Shown: positions 1-8,713, numbered from the stretch's first letter. The stretch is DNA of 64,000 nucleotides from Phycicoccus sonneratiae (GCF_016887965.1 NZ_JAFDVD010000027.1:1-64000), one strand, 5' to 3'. Made by a program: numbers and translations. Notes: generated by a model from the sequence alone, not told the origin.

Positions 1-26
1 CGGCCGCGGCGGGCCTCGTGTGTCCG

Positions 27-56
27 GCGGATGCGCGACAGGGAGGGCGCATCCGC
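27..56 (-). terminator. Hairpin after roadblock gene
   Basis: Ten-base arms (27-36 and 47-56, core CGGATGCGC/GCGCATCCG) enclose a 10 nt loop, a few bases past the stop codon of the minus-strand roadblock gene. There is no T-run, as is common for hairpin terminators in very GC-rich actinobacteria. It closes the three-gene GTPase/roadblock operon. Confidence 0.55.
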
Positions 57-63
57 GCGGGGG

Positions 64-423
64 TCAGTGGCCGACGGTGTGCTGGTTCACCGCCCGCCGC
101 AGCAGGGCGAGGTTGGTGTTGGCCTTGTTCGCGGCGAGGTAGAGGAACGTCGTGTTCCCGTCCATCACCTTGATGAGGTGGAGCTGGTCGCTCAGCGTGA
201 GGAGCATGTCCTCGAGCTCGGAGTCCAGACCCAGGGCCTTCATCGTCTTGAACTTCCCCTTGACCATCTCGCTGTTGTAGGCGCTCGCGACGTCGAGGTC
301 GAAGTCCGCGACCGCCGACCGGGAGGCCAGGGACATGCCGGAGTCGAGGTCGACGATGGTCGCCCCGATGAAGCCGGTGACGTCGGACTGGATCGCCTCG
401 ATGATGCTCTCGTAGTCAGCCAT
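64..423 (-). CDS. Roadblock/LC7 domain protein (distal)
   Basis: This is a 119-residue single-domain protein of the roadblock/LC7 (MglB/CvnB-like) type. Such proteins dimerise and act as activators or partners of small MglA/CvnD-type GTPases. The sequence begins MADYESIIEAI and has the alternating helix/strand pattern of the fold (IGATIVDLDSGMSLAS; TTFLYLAANKAN near the end). The start at 423 is chosen because AAGGA lies 9 nt upstream and the domain begins at once. An in-frame GTG at 666 overlaps the TGA of the upstream gene as GTGA and would add an 81-residue Pro/Thr/Ser-rich N-terminus. Both starts are possible. It is last in an operon with a second roadblock protein and a GTPase. The biological output is unknown. 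Confidence 0.8.
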   Translation of the reverse strand: MADYESIIEAIQSDVTGFIGATIVDLDSGMSLASRSAVADFDLDVASAYNSEMVKGKFKTMKALGLDSELEDMLLTLSDQLHLIKVMDGNTTFLYLAANKANTNLALLRRAVNQHTVGH

Positions 424-662
424 TCTCTGTGTTCCTTCGGTGTCGTGGCCCGTGGGGCCGGAGGGTGGTTGTCGTGCAGGTGTGGTGCTGGTCGGTGTGG
501 TGCTGGTCGGTGAGGTGCTCCCGGCCGTGACGGTCGACAGGACGACGGCCACGGCCGGGGGCGGCCCGGGGGCAGGGTTCCGGGCTCGCGGAGGCGGCTC
601 CGTGGGCGAGGCGTCCGGGGGCCGGTCGCCCCGGTCGAGTCCCAGGACGCGGCGCAGGCGGC

Positions 663-1154
663 TCACCGGTCCGCGGTGGACAGCTTCTGGGTGATCGCCT
701 CCGCGGTCCTGCGGGTCTCGACGAGGAGCACCCCGTGCTGGACGTCCGTCGCGTGGGCCCCGAGCACGAAGCTCCCGACCCCGGGGAGCTCGACCGAGAC
801 GAGGATCGTGTGCGAGTCCTCGGCCGAGAGGTGGACGCTCAGGCCGTGGGCGTCGGCGCGTGCTGCCTTCCGCAGGGCCGTCGCCACGCTGAAGATCGAT
901 CCGGTCAGCGCCGACAGCCGGCCGACGTCGCGCTCGAAGACCCCGAGGGTGCAGAGGTTCAGCCCGTCCGCGGTGCAGAACAGCACCGCCTCGACGCCCT
1001 CCACCCGCTCCCCGAGGGCCTCGAGCTCGGGCTGGGCAGCCGACCCGAGCAGCCGCGACAGGACGTCCCAGTCGGGCGAGGCCGTCGGCTCACCGCGGGC
1101 CGCCTCGTGCGGCTCGACGCGCGAGCCGAGGGATGCCTCCGCCGTGGCCGTCAC
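663..1154 (-). CDS. Roadblock/LC7 domain protein (proximal)
   Basis: This 163-residue protein has a roughly 40-residue flexible N-terminus followed by a roadblock/LC7-like domain (about residues 40-160; VEAVLFCTADGLNL, HTILVSVELPGVGSFVLGAH). Its GTG start overlaps the TGA of the upstream GTPase gene (GTGA at 1151-1154), so translation is probably coupled. It is a likely binding partner or GAP of that GTPase. It is clearly different in sequence from the distal roadblock protein at 64-423, so the pair may form a heterodimer or act at different steps. The family call is by motif and context, not by alignment. Confidence 0.72.
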   Translation of the reverse strand: MTATAEASLGSRVEPHEAARGEPTASPDWDVLSRLLGSAAQPELEALGERVEGVEAVLFCTADGLNLCTLGVFERDVGRLSALTGSIFSVATALRKAARADAHGLSVHLSAEDSHTILVSVELPGVGSFVLGAHATDVQHGVLLVETRRTAEAITQKLSTADR

Positions 1155-1777
1155 GCCCCGACCACCTGGGGCAGCGCACCCTCGCGTCCGATGGCCACGC
1201 CGACCACCCGTCGCACGTCGTCCCGATCCCTCGGGTCGGCGGCGAGCAGGCGGATCCCGGAGCCGAAGCGATCGAGGGTCTCCCGGTAGTCCTCGAGCCG
1301 GGGGTGGTCGCCCGGCTCGTCGAGCCGGGTCACCGCGACGGTCAGCGTGTCGTACACCGATGCGTCCTGGGCGCCCACGTAGCGCAGCCACTCGTCGGCC
1401 TCCTCCAGCGCGTAGTCGTTCTGGCCGAAGAGCCAGAGGACGACGTGCACGGAGAAGGACATCGTCGACGTGCGGACGGTGTCGAACCGCACCTGCCCCG
1501 GGGTGCCGTAGACCGCGACGTTCGAGCTCGCGTCCTCGTGCCACTCGCCGTAGTCGATGCCGACCGTGGTGGTCCTCTTCTCCGAGCGGGACCCACCCCC
1601 CTGCGGGTTGGCGGCCTGGGTGACGTCCGTGTTGGCCACCTCGACGTCGGAGACGGTCCGGACGGCCGTCGTCTTCCCCACCCCGAGAGGACCGCAGAAG
1701 ACGACGCGGTCCTGGGCGACCGTGCCGATGACGGCCGCGAGCTTGCGCGGTCCTCGGCGCTTCGTGTTCTTGGTCAT
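1151..1777 (-). CDS. Small GTPase, MglA/CvnD-like
   Basis: This 208-residue P-loop GTPase belongs to the conservon/MglA-like family (ATP/GTP-binding protein). The P-loop is GPLGVGKTT (residues 29-37). A YGTPGQ segment takes the place of DxxG, and TRLD is the guanine-specificity motif. The N-terminus is basic (MTKNTKRRGPRK). In streptomycete conservons the order is histidine kinase, roadblock, DUF742, GTPase; here only GTPase and two roadblock proteins are present. Known members act as polarity or signalling switches. No clear Shine-Dalgarno precedes the ATG. The stop overlaps the next start. A role as a nucleotide switch is firm by family; the pathway is unknown. Confidence 0.85.
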   Translation of the reverse strand: MTKNTKRRGPRKLAAVIGTVAQDRVVFCGPLGVGKTTAVRTVSDVEVANTDVTQAANPQGGGSRSEKRTTTVGIDYGEWHEDASSNVAVYGTPGQVRFDTVRTSTMSFSVHVVLWLFGQNDYALEEADEWLRYVGAQDASVYDTLTVAVTRLDEPGDHPRLEDYRETLDRFGSGIRLLAADPRDRDDVRRVVGVAIGREGALPQVVGA

Positions 1778-1968
1778 GGGGAAGAGTCGAGATGGTCAAG
1801 GGCGGGTAAAGACGCAGGTCAGGGTCCGCGTCGACCGAACGGTCCGGGCACCACCTCACCCGAACGGCCAGGGCGTCCGGACCCCGCCCATCCACGGCCG
1901 CCGCCGCGTCGAAGTTCTCGGTGGCTCGTGGTTCGACCCGGGCGGCAGGTGCCGGGACCGCGGCGGGC

Positions 1969-1974
1969 TAGCGT
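1969..1974 (+). promoter_or_regulatory. -10 box, leaderless start of DUF3151 gene
   Basis: TAGCGT lies 7 nt before the ATG at 1982, so transcription probably starts at or next to the start codon. No Shine-Dalgarno is visible. The 1778-1981 gap otherwise holds only the divergent upstream region of the GTPase operon. Confidence 0.5.
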
Positions 1975-1981
1975 GGCGCCC

Positions 1982-2389
1982 ATGAGCACCAGCGACCTCC
2001 TCGGCATCCCGCCCACCCACCTGCCGGACGACCCGGCGGCCGGCCCCCTCGAGACCGGGGTCGCCCCGGACCAGGTGGCCGCCGCGCACCCGGCGTCCTC
2101 GCTCGCCTGGGCCGTGCTCGCCGAGGACGCGCTCGCCGACGACCGCGCCGTCGAGGCCTACGCCTACGCGCGCACCGGCTACCACCGGGGCCTGGACGCG
2201 CTGCGCCGCAGCGGCTGGCGCGGGCAGGGCCCGGTGCCGTGGGAGCACGTCCCGAACCAGGGCTTCCTCCGGGCGCTCGCGGCCCTGTCGCGGGCCGCCG
2301 GCGACATCGGCGAGGAGGAGGAACGGCACCGCTGCGCCGAGTTCCTCCGGGCCTCGAGCGCCGAGGGAGCCCGAGCCCTGGGCCTGTGA
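1982..2389 (+). CDS. DUF3151 family protein
   Basis: This 135-residue protein matches the actinobacterial DUF3151 family throughout: LLGIPPTHLPDD at the N-terminus, AHPASSLAWAVLAE, AYAYARTGYHRGLD and the GPVPWEHVPNQGFLRAL segment. The helical repeats resemble a TPR-like fold. The function is not known. It sits upstream of purA, an association I recall from other actinobacteria. The start is set by the family N-terminus and by a -10 box 7 nt upstream. Confidence 0.88.
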   Translation: MSTSDLLGIPPTHLPDDPAAGPLETGVAPDQVAAAHPASSLAWAVLAEDALADDRAVEAYAYARTGYHRGLDALRRSGWRGQGPVPWEHVPNQGFLRALAALSRAAGDIGEEEERHRCAEFLRASSAEGARALGL

Positions 2390-2415
2390 CCTGCAGCGAC
2401 GCCGGGGTGCGGCAA

Positions 2416-2443
2416 AGGGCCCGGGCATGACTGCCCGGGCCCT
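2416..2443 (+). terminator. Strong hairpin after DUF3151 gene
   Basis: A perfect 12 bp stem AGGGCCCGGGCA / TGCCCGGGCCCT with a TGAC loop stands 27 nt after the stop codon. It has no T-run. It separates the DUF3151 gene from the regulator gene that follows. Confidence 0.7.
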
Positions 2444-2573
2444 CGACAACCAGGGACCTCCACCGGGCCCGGCGGCGCCCCGCTCTCGCTGCGGCGTGCC
2501 GATCCGGTGGTCCCCTGCCACCCGGTTGTCCCGATATCGTGCATCGACTGCACCCTTCCGTGCGACACTTGGC

Positions 2574-2594
2574 GGCCATTGACTGCAAATGGCC
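2574..2594. promoter_or_regulatory. Inverted repeat upstream of HTH regulator
   Basis: GGCCATT and AATGGCC are separated by 7 nt (GACTGCA). A possible upstream ATG for the regulator (2589) lies inside the right arm. If the true start is 2640 the repeat is a candidate operator in the leader, perhaps autoregulatory. Confidence 0.35.
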
Positions 2595-2639
2595 ACACCC
2601 GGCGGGACCGAGCCGGGACCGACGGGGGACGGTGCACGG

Positions 2640-3419
2640 ATGGGCGGCGACGAGGCGGGCGCGGACGGTGGGGTGCTGCTCGTCCTCGAGGAGCAGCTGC
2701 GGCGCGAGCGCGAGCGCATCGAGGCCCGTCGGCGCGACCTCGACGAGGCCGCCCACCTGCTGACCCGGGCGACCAGCCGCAGCCTCGGGGCGCACGAGAC
2801 CCGCGGCGAGGAGCTCGGGGGCGGGGTCACCCCGGCGGTCGTCAACCGGCTGCTCACCGAGAGCCGGGGGATGGTCCGCAACTTCGTGCTCACCGTCGAC
2901 CAGGGACCGGCCCTCGACGACTCGACCGTGCGCGCCAACCGCGAGCGGATCGAGCGCGGTGACACCCAGCGCGCGATCTACCCGGCCGAGGTGCTGACGA
3001 CCGTGCGGGGGCAGCGCTGGCTCGGGCTGTGGGCCGAGGCCGGGGAGGACCAGCGCGTGCTGCCCACCACCGCAACGGAGTTCGCCGTGTTCGGGGACAC
3101 CGCGGTCGTCGCGCTCGGGCACTGGGACGATGTCGACGGCGGGTACGTCGTGCTCCGCGACCCGCTCGTCGTGCGCCTCTACACCGCGTACTTCGACCTC
3201 GCCTGGCGGCACGCGGTGCCCGCGCCCTCGCCCGGTGACGAGGGCGGCGACCCGCGCCTCGTCGAGCTCCTCGAGCTCGGGCTCAAGGACGAGGCCATCG
3301 CGCGCCACCTCGGGGTCAGCCTGCGCACCGTCCGGCGGCGGGTGGCCCGGCTGATGTCGGTCAACGGGGTCGACACCCGGTTCCAGCTCGGGTGGGTGCT
3401 CGCGAGCCGGCGGTCCTGA
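2640..3419 (+). CDS. LuxR-type helix-turn-helix regulator with coiled coil
   Basis: This 259-residue protein is a predicted transcription factor. Residues about 10-45 form a charged coiled coil ([21 protein letters not shown]). The middle region resembles the effector or sensor part of TrmB/LuxR-like actinobacterial regulators. The C-terminal 55 residues hold a LuxR-type HTH ([20 protein letters not shown], then VRRRVARL). I prefer the ATG at 2640, with GGGGGA 11 nt upstream; an in-frame ATG at 2589 would add 17 low-complexity residues and has no ribosome-binding site. The target genes are unknown. It stands alone between DUF3151 and purA. Confidence 0.75.
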   Translation: MGGDEAGADGGVLLVLEEQLRRERERIEARRRDLDEAAHLLTRATSRSLGAHETRGEELGGGVTPAVVNRLLTESRGMVRNFVLTVDQGPALDDSTVRANRERIERGDTQRAIYPAEVLTTVRGQRWLGLWAEAGEDQRVLPTTATEFAVFGDTAVVALGHWDDVDGGYVVLRDPLVVRLYTAYFDLAWRHAVPAPSPGDEGGDPRLVELLELGLKDEAIARHLGVSLRTVRRRVARLMSVNGVDTRFQLGWVLASRRS

Positions 3420-3483
3420 CCCCGACGGACCGTCCCGAGCCGGACGAGCCGTCCCGCCCCGGTGGCCCCGGCGGCCGGCGCGG

Positions 3484-3528
3484 TAGGGTGGGGTGGAACG
3501 AGGCCCCACCGCGATCCGCGAGGGGCCT
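3484..3528 (+). promoter_or_regulatory. purA promoter and leader hairpin
   Basis: A -10-like TAGGGT at 3484-3489 is followed by a leader with a 7 bp stem (AGGCCCC 3501-3507, GGGGCCT 3522-3528). The purA ribosome-binding site follows 43 nt later. Whether the hairpin is regulatory cannot be told from sequence. Confidence 0.4.
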
Positions 3529-3580
3529 TCGCCACGCCGGGGCGCCGACGTCCCGGCGCACGCGTTCGGAAGGAGCCGGG

Positions 3581-4885
3581 ATGCCGGCGATCGTGCTGGT
3601 CGGAGCCCAGTGGGGCGACGAGGGCAAGGGCAAGGCCACCGACCTCATGGGCACCGACGTCGACTACGTCGTCAAGTTCAACGGGGGCAACAACGCCGGC
3701 CACACCGTGGTCATCGAGGGCGAGGACGGGACGCGCGAGAAGTACGCGCTGCACCTGCTGCCGTCGGGCATCCTCACCCCGACGGTGACGCCGGTCATCG
3801 GCAACGGCGTGGTCGTCGACCTCGAGGTCCTCTTCCAGGAGCTCGACGGGCTCGAGGCGCGCGGGGTCGACACCTCCAAGCTCGTCGTGTCGGCCAACGC
3901 GCACGTCATCGCCCCGTACAACCGCACGCTCGACAAGGTCACCGAGCGCTTCCTGGGCAAGCGCCGCATCGGCACCACCGGTCGGGGCATCGGCCCGACG
4001 TACGCCGACAAGATGAACCGGGTCGGCATCCGCATCCAGGACCTGTTCGACGAGGGCATCCTGCGGCAGAAGGTCGAGGCCGCCCTGGGCTTCAAGAACC
4101 AGGTGCTCGTGAAGATCTACAACACGCGGGCCGTCGACGTCGACCTCGTCGTCGAGGAGCTTCTCGGGTACGCGGAGCGGCTGCGGCCGATGGTCGCCGA
4201 CACCGCGCTCGTGCTCGAGCAGGCCCTGGACGCCGGGCAGAACGTGCTGCTCGAGGCCGGCCAGGCGACCCTGCTCGACGTCGACCACGGCACCTACCCG
4301 TTCGTCACGTCGTCGTCGGCGACCGCGGGCGGGGCGTGCACCGGGTCGGGCATCCCGCCGACGCGGGTGTCGCGGGTCATCGCGATCCTCAAGGCGTACA
4401 CGACCCGGGTCGGGGAGGGTCCGTTCCCCACCGAGCTGTTCGACGACGACGGCGAGACGCTGCGCAAGACCGGCGCCGAGTACGGCACGACGACCGGCCG
4501 GCCGCGGCGCTGTGGCTGGATGGACACCGTCATCGGGCGCTACGCCACGCGGGTCAACGGCGTCACGGACTTCGTCATCACGAAGCTCGACGTGCTCACC
4601 GGGTTCGACAAGGTGCCCGTCTGCGTCGCGTACGAGGTCGACGGCGTCCGGCACGACGAGATGCCGGTGTCGCAGAGCGACTTCCACCACGCCAAGCCCG
4701 TCTACGAGTTGCTCGACGGCTGGTGGGAGGACATCTCGGGGTGTCGCGAGTTCGACGAGCTGCCCGCGGCGGCGCAGGCCTACGTGCTGCGGGTCGAGGA
4801 GCTCATCGGGGCGCGCGTGTCGGCCATCGGCGTCGGGCCGGGGCGGCACGAGATCATCCAGCGCCACCCCCTCCTCGACGCCTGA
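3581..4885 (+). CDS. purA: Adenylosuccinate synthetase
   Basis: This 434-residue enzyme makes adenylosuccinate from IMP and aspartate using GTP, the first step from IMP to AMP. Family hallmarks are [11 protein letters not shown] at the N-terminus (catalytic Asp and P-loop-like segment), [23 protein letters not shown], the [14 protein letters not shown] segment and [10 protein letters not shown] near the C-terminal third. The length is normal. The start is firm: AAGGAG stands 5 nt before the ATG. It is the first of five plus-strand purine genes in the window. A large palindrome follows the stop. Confidence 0.98.
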   Translation: MPAIVLVGAQWGDEGKGKATDLMGTDVDYVVKFNGGNNAGHTVVIEGEDGTREKYALHLLPSGILTPTVTPVIGNGVVVDLEVLFQELDGLEARGVDTSKLVVSANAHVIAPYNRTLDKVTERFLGKRRIGTTGRGIGPTYADKMNRVGIRIQDLFDEGILRQKVEAALGFKNQVLVKIYNTRAVDVDLVVEELLGYAERLRPMVADTALVLEQALDAGQNVLLEAGQATLLDVDHGTYPFVTSSSATAGGACTGSGIPPTRVSRVIAILKAYTTRVGEGPFPTELFDDDGETLRKTGAEYGTTTGRPRRCGWMDTVIGRYATRVNGVTDFVITKLDVLTGFDKVPVCVAYEVDGVRHDEMPVSQSDFHHAKPVYELLDGWWEDISGCREFDELPAAAQAYVLRVEELIGARVSAIGVGPGRHEIIQRHPLLDA

Positions 4886-4908
4886 CCCCTCGGGCGGGCT
4901 CGACGTCC

Positions 4909-4999
4909 CACGAGTATCGGGTGACCCGGTAACCCTGCGCTTCACCCGGGAACGGTTCCCGGGTGAAGCGCGGCCGTATCGGGTGACCCGATACTCGTG
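4909..4999. repeat. Nested 91-nt palindrome downstream of purA
   Basis: The outer arms (4909-4927 and 4981-4999, starting CACGAGTATCGGGTGACCC) pair over 19 bp with one mismatch. The inner arms (4937-4953 and 4955-4971, GCGCTTCACCCGGGAAC) pair perfectly over 17 bp with a 1 nt centre. The short palindrome ATCGGGTGACCCG occurs once in each outer arm. It lies between the converging purA and helicase genes and may serve as a two-way terminator or be a REP/BIME-like element. Confidence 0.85.
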
Positions 5000-5037
5000 T
5001 GGTCTCGCGGCGGGAGGTGGTGACGGGTGGGGCGCGG

Positions 5038-7251
5038 TCAGGCGGTCGCGGGGCGGAGGACGTGCATCCGGTGCGCCGCGCGGGTCAGCACGACGTAGAG
5101 CACGCGCACGCCGCCCGGTGACTCCTCGGTGACGGCGTCGGGGTCGACGACGACCGTCGCGTCCCACTCCAGGCCCTTGGTCGACAACGGGTCGATGACC
5201 TGCACGCGCCCGTCGCCGGCGCCGTCGAGCGCCCCGAGCCGGTCGGCCCAGCGCCGCGGCGTGACGACGGCGATGGACCCGTCGACCTCACCGAGCAGCT
5301 GCTCCACCGCATCGGCCGCCGCCTCGGCGAGGGACCCGTCGACGACCCGGTCGACCGGATGGATCCCCGTCTCGCGCACCGCCTCCGGGATGTCGGCATC
5401 CGGCACGAGCGGGAGGATGACATCGCGCGCGTGGTCGAAGATCTCGCGGGCGTTGCGGTAGTTCGTGTCCATGTGGAAGGCCCGCCGCTCGAGCCCGGAG
5501 AACGCCTCCTCGCGCGCCCGGGTCGCCTCGGCGAGGTCCGGCCACGAGGCCTGCGCGGCGTCGCCGACGACCGTCCACGACGCCGAGCGTCCGCGGCGCG
5601 CGACCATCCGCCACTGCATCGGCGAGAGGTCCTGCGCCTCGTCGACGAGCACGTGCGCGTACCCGGAGGCCCGCTCGAGCCGGCCGGCCATCAGCCGCTC
5701 ACGGGCGTCGGCCGGCGTGACGACGGCGCGCGACCCGTCGGCCCGGCCGCCACCGCGCACCCCGGCCCGGACGTCGGAGACCCCGTAGGCCGAGAGGTCG
5801 TCGAGCTCCTCGATGTCGTAGAAGCCGGAGTCCTCGCGCTCGGGGTCCTGCACCGGACCGAGCCGGGCGAGCAGGTCGTCGGCGAGGGCGACGTCGGCCA
5901 CCGACCACTCGCCGGTCTCGAGCGCCTCGCGGAAGGAGTACGCGACGGCCGCGGCCTCCTCGTGGTCGAGGACCCCGCGCGAGACGGCGTACGCGTGGTC
6001 GGTGTCGGCGAGGGTGAGGAGCAGCTCGCGCGGGTCGAGCTGGCGCCACCAGGCGGCCATGAACTCGTCGACGTCGCGCGAGGCGTCGAAGGCGTCGAGG
6101 AAGGTGTCGCGCTCGCCCTGGCGCACCGAGCGCCACGCGGCCTCGGCCAGCGCCGATCGGGCGGCGTCGGTGGCGAGGTTGTGCTGGTGACCGCGCAGCA
6201 CCTCGGCCCGGACACGGCGCAGCACGTCGGCGTCGAGGCGCACGGCGTGCCCGGCGACGAACGCGCGGAAGGCCTCCGGCGCACCGTCGGGCGTGCGCGC
6301 GGCCAGCCGCGACAGCAGCCGCCGGATGCGCACGGCGCCCTTGACCTCGGCGACCTCGGGGGTGTCCGGGCGCAGGGCGGTCATCCCGTCGACGACGTCG
6401 CCGAGGGCTCGCAGCGCCACCGACTCCTCACCGAGGGAGGGCAGCACGCGCTCGATGTACGCGGTGTACGCGGCCGACGGGCCGATGACGAGGATGCCGC
6501 CGTGCTCGAAGCGCCGCCGCTCGGCGTAGAGCAGGTACGCCGCGCGGTGCAGGGCGACGACGGTCTTGCCGGTGCCCGGGCCGCCGGTGATCTCGGTGAC
6601 GCCGCGCGAGGGGGCGCGGATGGCCTCGTCCTGGTGGCGCTGGATGGTCGCGACGATGTCGCGCATCTGCCGGCCCCGGCTGCGGGTGAGGGCGGCCATC
6701 AGGGCACCGTCACCGACGACGACGATGTCGTCCGGGGCGACCGGCACCATGAGGTCGTCCTCGACGCCGACGACGCGGGAACCGGTGCAGCGCAGCACTC
6801 GTCGGCGCACGACACCCATCGGGTCGACGGGCGTGGCGCGGTAGAACGCGGCCGCCGCCGGCGCGCGCCAGTCGACGACGAGCGGCTCGTAGTCGTCGTC
6901 GCGGACGCCGAGCCGCCCGATGTGCCGCACCTCGCGCTCGGCGGCGGTGGAGTCCTCCTCGCCGAGGTCGAGGCGGCCGAACACGAGCCCCTCGTACTGG
7001 GTGTCGATCATCGCCCGGCGTCGGGCGGCCGCGAAGACGAGGGCGTCGCGCTCGAAGAGGCCGGTCATCTCCTCGTCGCGGACGTCGCCGGTGCGGTCGG
7101 TGCGTCCTCGGGCCAGGCCGTCGGCCTCGACGTCGGCGGCCCGCAGGCTGGCCTTCTCGAGCTCCGCGTAGACCCGGTCGACGTGGGCCTGCTCGACGGC
7201 GACCTCGGCGGCGACCTCGGGCGAGGCCTCGGCGGGGTGGTGGGCGGTCAC
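5038..7251 (-). CDS. HelD-type RNA polymerase-associated UvrD-like ATPase
   Basis: This 737-residue superfamily 1 helicase-like ATPase has a charged, probably coiled-coil N-terminus (residues 10-80), a Walker A GGPGTGKT (223-230) preceded by a domain with YEPLVVDWRAP, a Walker B-like VLVDEAQDLSP and an MDTNYRNARE motif. This is the layout of actinobacterial HelD/HelR proteins, which bind RNA polymerase and release stalled or rifampicin-bound enzyme, rather than of true DNA-unwinding UvrD. I take GTG at 7251 (AGGAG 11 nt upstream). GTG at 7308 would add 19 residues. No rifampicin-associated element was recognised upstream. It is divergent from purD. Confidence 0.82.
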   Translation of the reverse strand: MTAHHPAEASPEVAAEVAVEQAHVDRVYAELEKASLRAADVEADGLARGRTDRTGDVRDEEMTGLFERDALVFAAARRRAMIDTQYEGLVFGRLDLGEEDSTAAEREVRHIGRLGVRDDDYEPLVVDWRAPAAAAFYRATPVDPMGVVRRRVLRCTGSRVVGVEDDLMVPVAPDDIVVVGDGALMAALTRSRGRQMRDIVATIQRHQDEAIRAPSRGVTEITGGPGTGKTVVALHRAAYLLYAERRRFEHGGILVIGPSAAYTAYIERVLPSLGEESVALRALGDVVDGMTALRPDTPEVAEVKGAVRIRRLLSRLAARTPDGAPEAFRAFVAGHAVRLDADVLRRVRAEVLRGHQHNLATDAARSALAEAAWRSVRQGERDTFLDAFDASRDVDEFMAAWWRQLDPRELLLTLADTDHAYAVSRGVLDHEEAAAVAYSFREALETGEWSVADVALADDLLARLGPVQDPEREDSGFYDIEELDDLSAYGVSDVRAGVRGGGRADGSRAVVTPADARERLMAGRLERASGYAHVLVDEAQDLSPMQWRMVARRGRSASWTVVGDAAQASWPDLAEATRAREEAFSGLERRAFHMDTNYRNAREIFDHARDVILPLVPDADIPEAVRETGIHPVDRVVDGSLAEAAADAVEQLLGEVDGSIAVVTPRRWADRLGALDGAGDGRVQVIDPLSTKGLEWDATVVVDPDAVTEESPGGVRVLYVVLTRAAHRMHVLRPATA

Positions 7252-7387
7252 GGGCGGGTGGTCTCCTGGGGCGTGGGGCGCTCCGTCGGCGCAGGTCACG
7301 GAACTCACCAGTCTAGACCGGGCCCGGTCGCCACGAGCGAGGACCGGCCGATCGCGGGCGGCCCCGCCCGCGGCGGCTCGCGCCGCC

Positions 7388-7393
7388 TAGGAT
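7388..7393 (+). promoter_or_regulatory. -10 box, leaderless purD
   Basis: TAGGAT lies 8 nt before the purD GTG (7402), and no Shine-Dalgarno is present. The 150 bp between this start and the divergent helicase gene carries both promoters. Confidence 0.55.
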
Positions 7394-7401
7394 CGGGCCC
7401 C

Positions 7402-8688
7402 GTGAAGGTCCTCGTCATCGGGTCCGGTGCTCGCGAGCACGCCATCGTCCGGGCGCTGTCCCTCGACCCCACCGTCGACGCGGTGGTCGCCGCGCCGGGC
7501 AACCCGGGCATCGAGGCCGTCGCCCGCTGCGAACCGCTGCCCGGCGGGGTCACCGACGCCGAGGGCGTCGTCGACCTCGCCCGCCGGCTCGGCGTCGGGC
7601 TCGTCGTCGTCGGCCCCGAGGCGCCCCTCGTCGCGGGGGTCGCCGACGCCGTGCGCGCCGCGGGCATCCCGTGCTTCGGCCCGTCGGCGCAGGCGGCCCG
7701 GCTCGAGGGCAGCAAGGCCTTCGCGAAGGACGTGATGTCGGCCGCCGACGTGCCGACCGGCCGGGCCCTCGTGTGCACCGACCTCGCGGAGGTCGAGGAG
7801 GCCCTCGACGCGCTCGGTGCGCCCCACGTCGTCAAGGACGACGGGCTGGCCGCCGGCAAGGGCGTCGTCGTCACCGACGACCGGGACGCCGCCCTCGAGC
7901 ACGCCCGGGTCTGCCTCGACAAGCCCGACGGCCGGGTCGTCGTCGAGGAGTTCCTCTACGGCCCCGAGGTCTCCCTCTTCTGCGTCTGCGACGGCGAGGA
8001 CGTCGTGGCCCTCAGCCCGGCCCAGGACTTCAAGCGGGTCGGCGACGGCGACACCGGCCCGAACACCGGCGGGATGGGCGCCTACAGCCCGCTCGACTGG
8101 GCACCCGAGGGGCTCGTCGACGACGTCCTCGCCCGCATCGCCCGGCCGGTCGTCGCCGAGATGGCCCGCCGCGGAACGCCGTTCGCCGGGGTGCTCTACG
8201 TCGGCCTCGCGCTCACCGCCCGCGGCCCGCGGGTCATCGAGTTCAACGCCCGCTTCGGCGACCCCGAGACCCAGGTCGTCCTCGACCGGCTCCGGACGCC
8301 GCTCGGCACGCTCCTGCTCGCGGCTGCGACGGGGGGCCTCGCCGGCCTCGAGCCGCTGCGCTGGTCGGACGGGCACGCCGTGACGGTCGTCGTCGCGGCC
8401 CGCGACTACCCCGCGACGCCGCGCACCGGCGACGCCGTGACCGGGGTCGAGGACGTGCCGGGCGCTCCCGACGCCTACGTCCTGCACGCCGGCACCTCGC
8501 GCGACGCCGAGGGGGTGCTCGTCTCCTCCGGCGGGCGCGTGCTCTCGGTCGTCGGGCGGGGGGCCGGCCTCGCCGAGGCGCGCGAGCGGGCCTACGCGGC
8601 GGTCGACGCCGTCGGGCTCGACGGGTCGCACCACCGGCGCGACATCGCCGAGAAGGCCGAGCGCGGCGAGGTCGTCCTCCCCGCCTGA
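7402..8688 (+). CDS. purD: Phosphoribosylamine-glycine ligase (GAR synthetase)
   Basis: This 428-residue ATP-grasp enzyme joins phosphoribosylamine and glycine, step two of purine synthesis. It shows VIGSGAREHA and AAPGNPG at the N-terminus, FGPSAQAARLEGSKAF, KDDGLAAGKGVVV, DFKRVGDGDTGPNTGGMGAY and FNARFGDPETQ, all family signatures. The length is typical. The GTG start is fixed by the N-terminal Rossmann motif. It converges with the LLM oxidoreductase gene with 25 bp between stops. Confidence 0.98.
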   Translation: MKVLVIGSGAREHAIVRALSLDPTVDAVVAAPGNPGIEAVARCEPLPGGVTDAEGVVDLARRLGVGLVVVGPEAPLVAGVADAVRAAGIPCFGPSAQAARLEGSKAFAKDVMSAADVPTGRALVCTDLAEVEEALDALGAPHVVKDDGLAAGKGVVVTDDRDAALEHARVCLDKPDGRVVVEEFLYGPEVSLFCVCDGEDVVALSPAQDFKRVGDGDTGPNTGGMGAYSPLDWAPEGLVDDVLARIARPVVAEMARRGTPFAGVLYVGLALTARGPRVIEFNARFGDPETQVVLDRLRTPLGTLLLAAATGGLAGLEPLRWSDGHAVTVVVAARDYPATPRTGDAVTGVEDVPGAPDAYVLHAGTSRDAEGVLVSSGGRVLSVVGRGAGLAEARERAYAAVDAVGLDGSHHRRDIAEKAERGEVVLPA

Positions 8689-8713
8689 CGGCGCCCTCAG
8701 GCCGCTCAGGCCG

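Noticed and set aside
470-520. Short tandem repeat GTGGTGCTGGTCGGT
   Set aside because: Two imperfect units only; it is part of the disputed Pro/Thr-rich extension and too short to call a repeat locus.
3501-3528. Purine riboswitch in the purA leader
   Set aside because: The stem is short and none of the conserved purine-aptamer loop sequences are seen.
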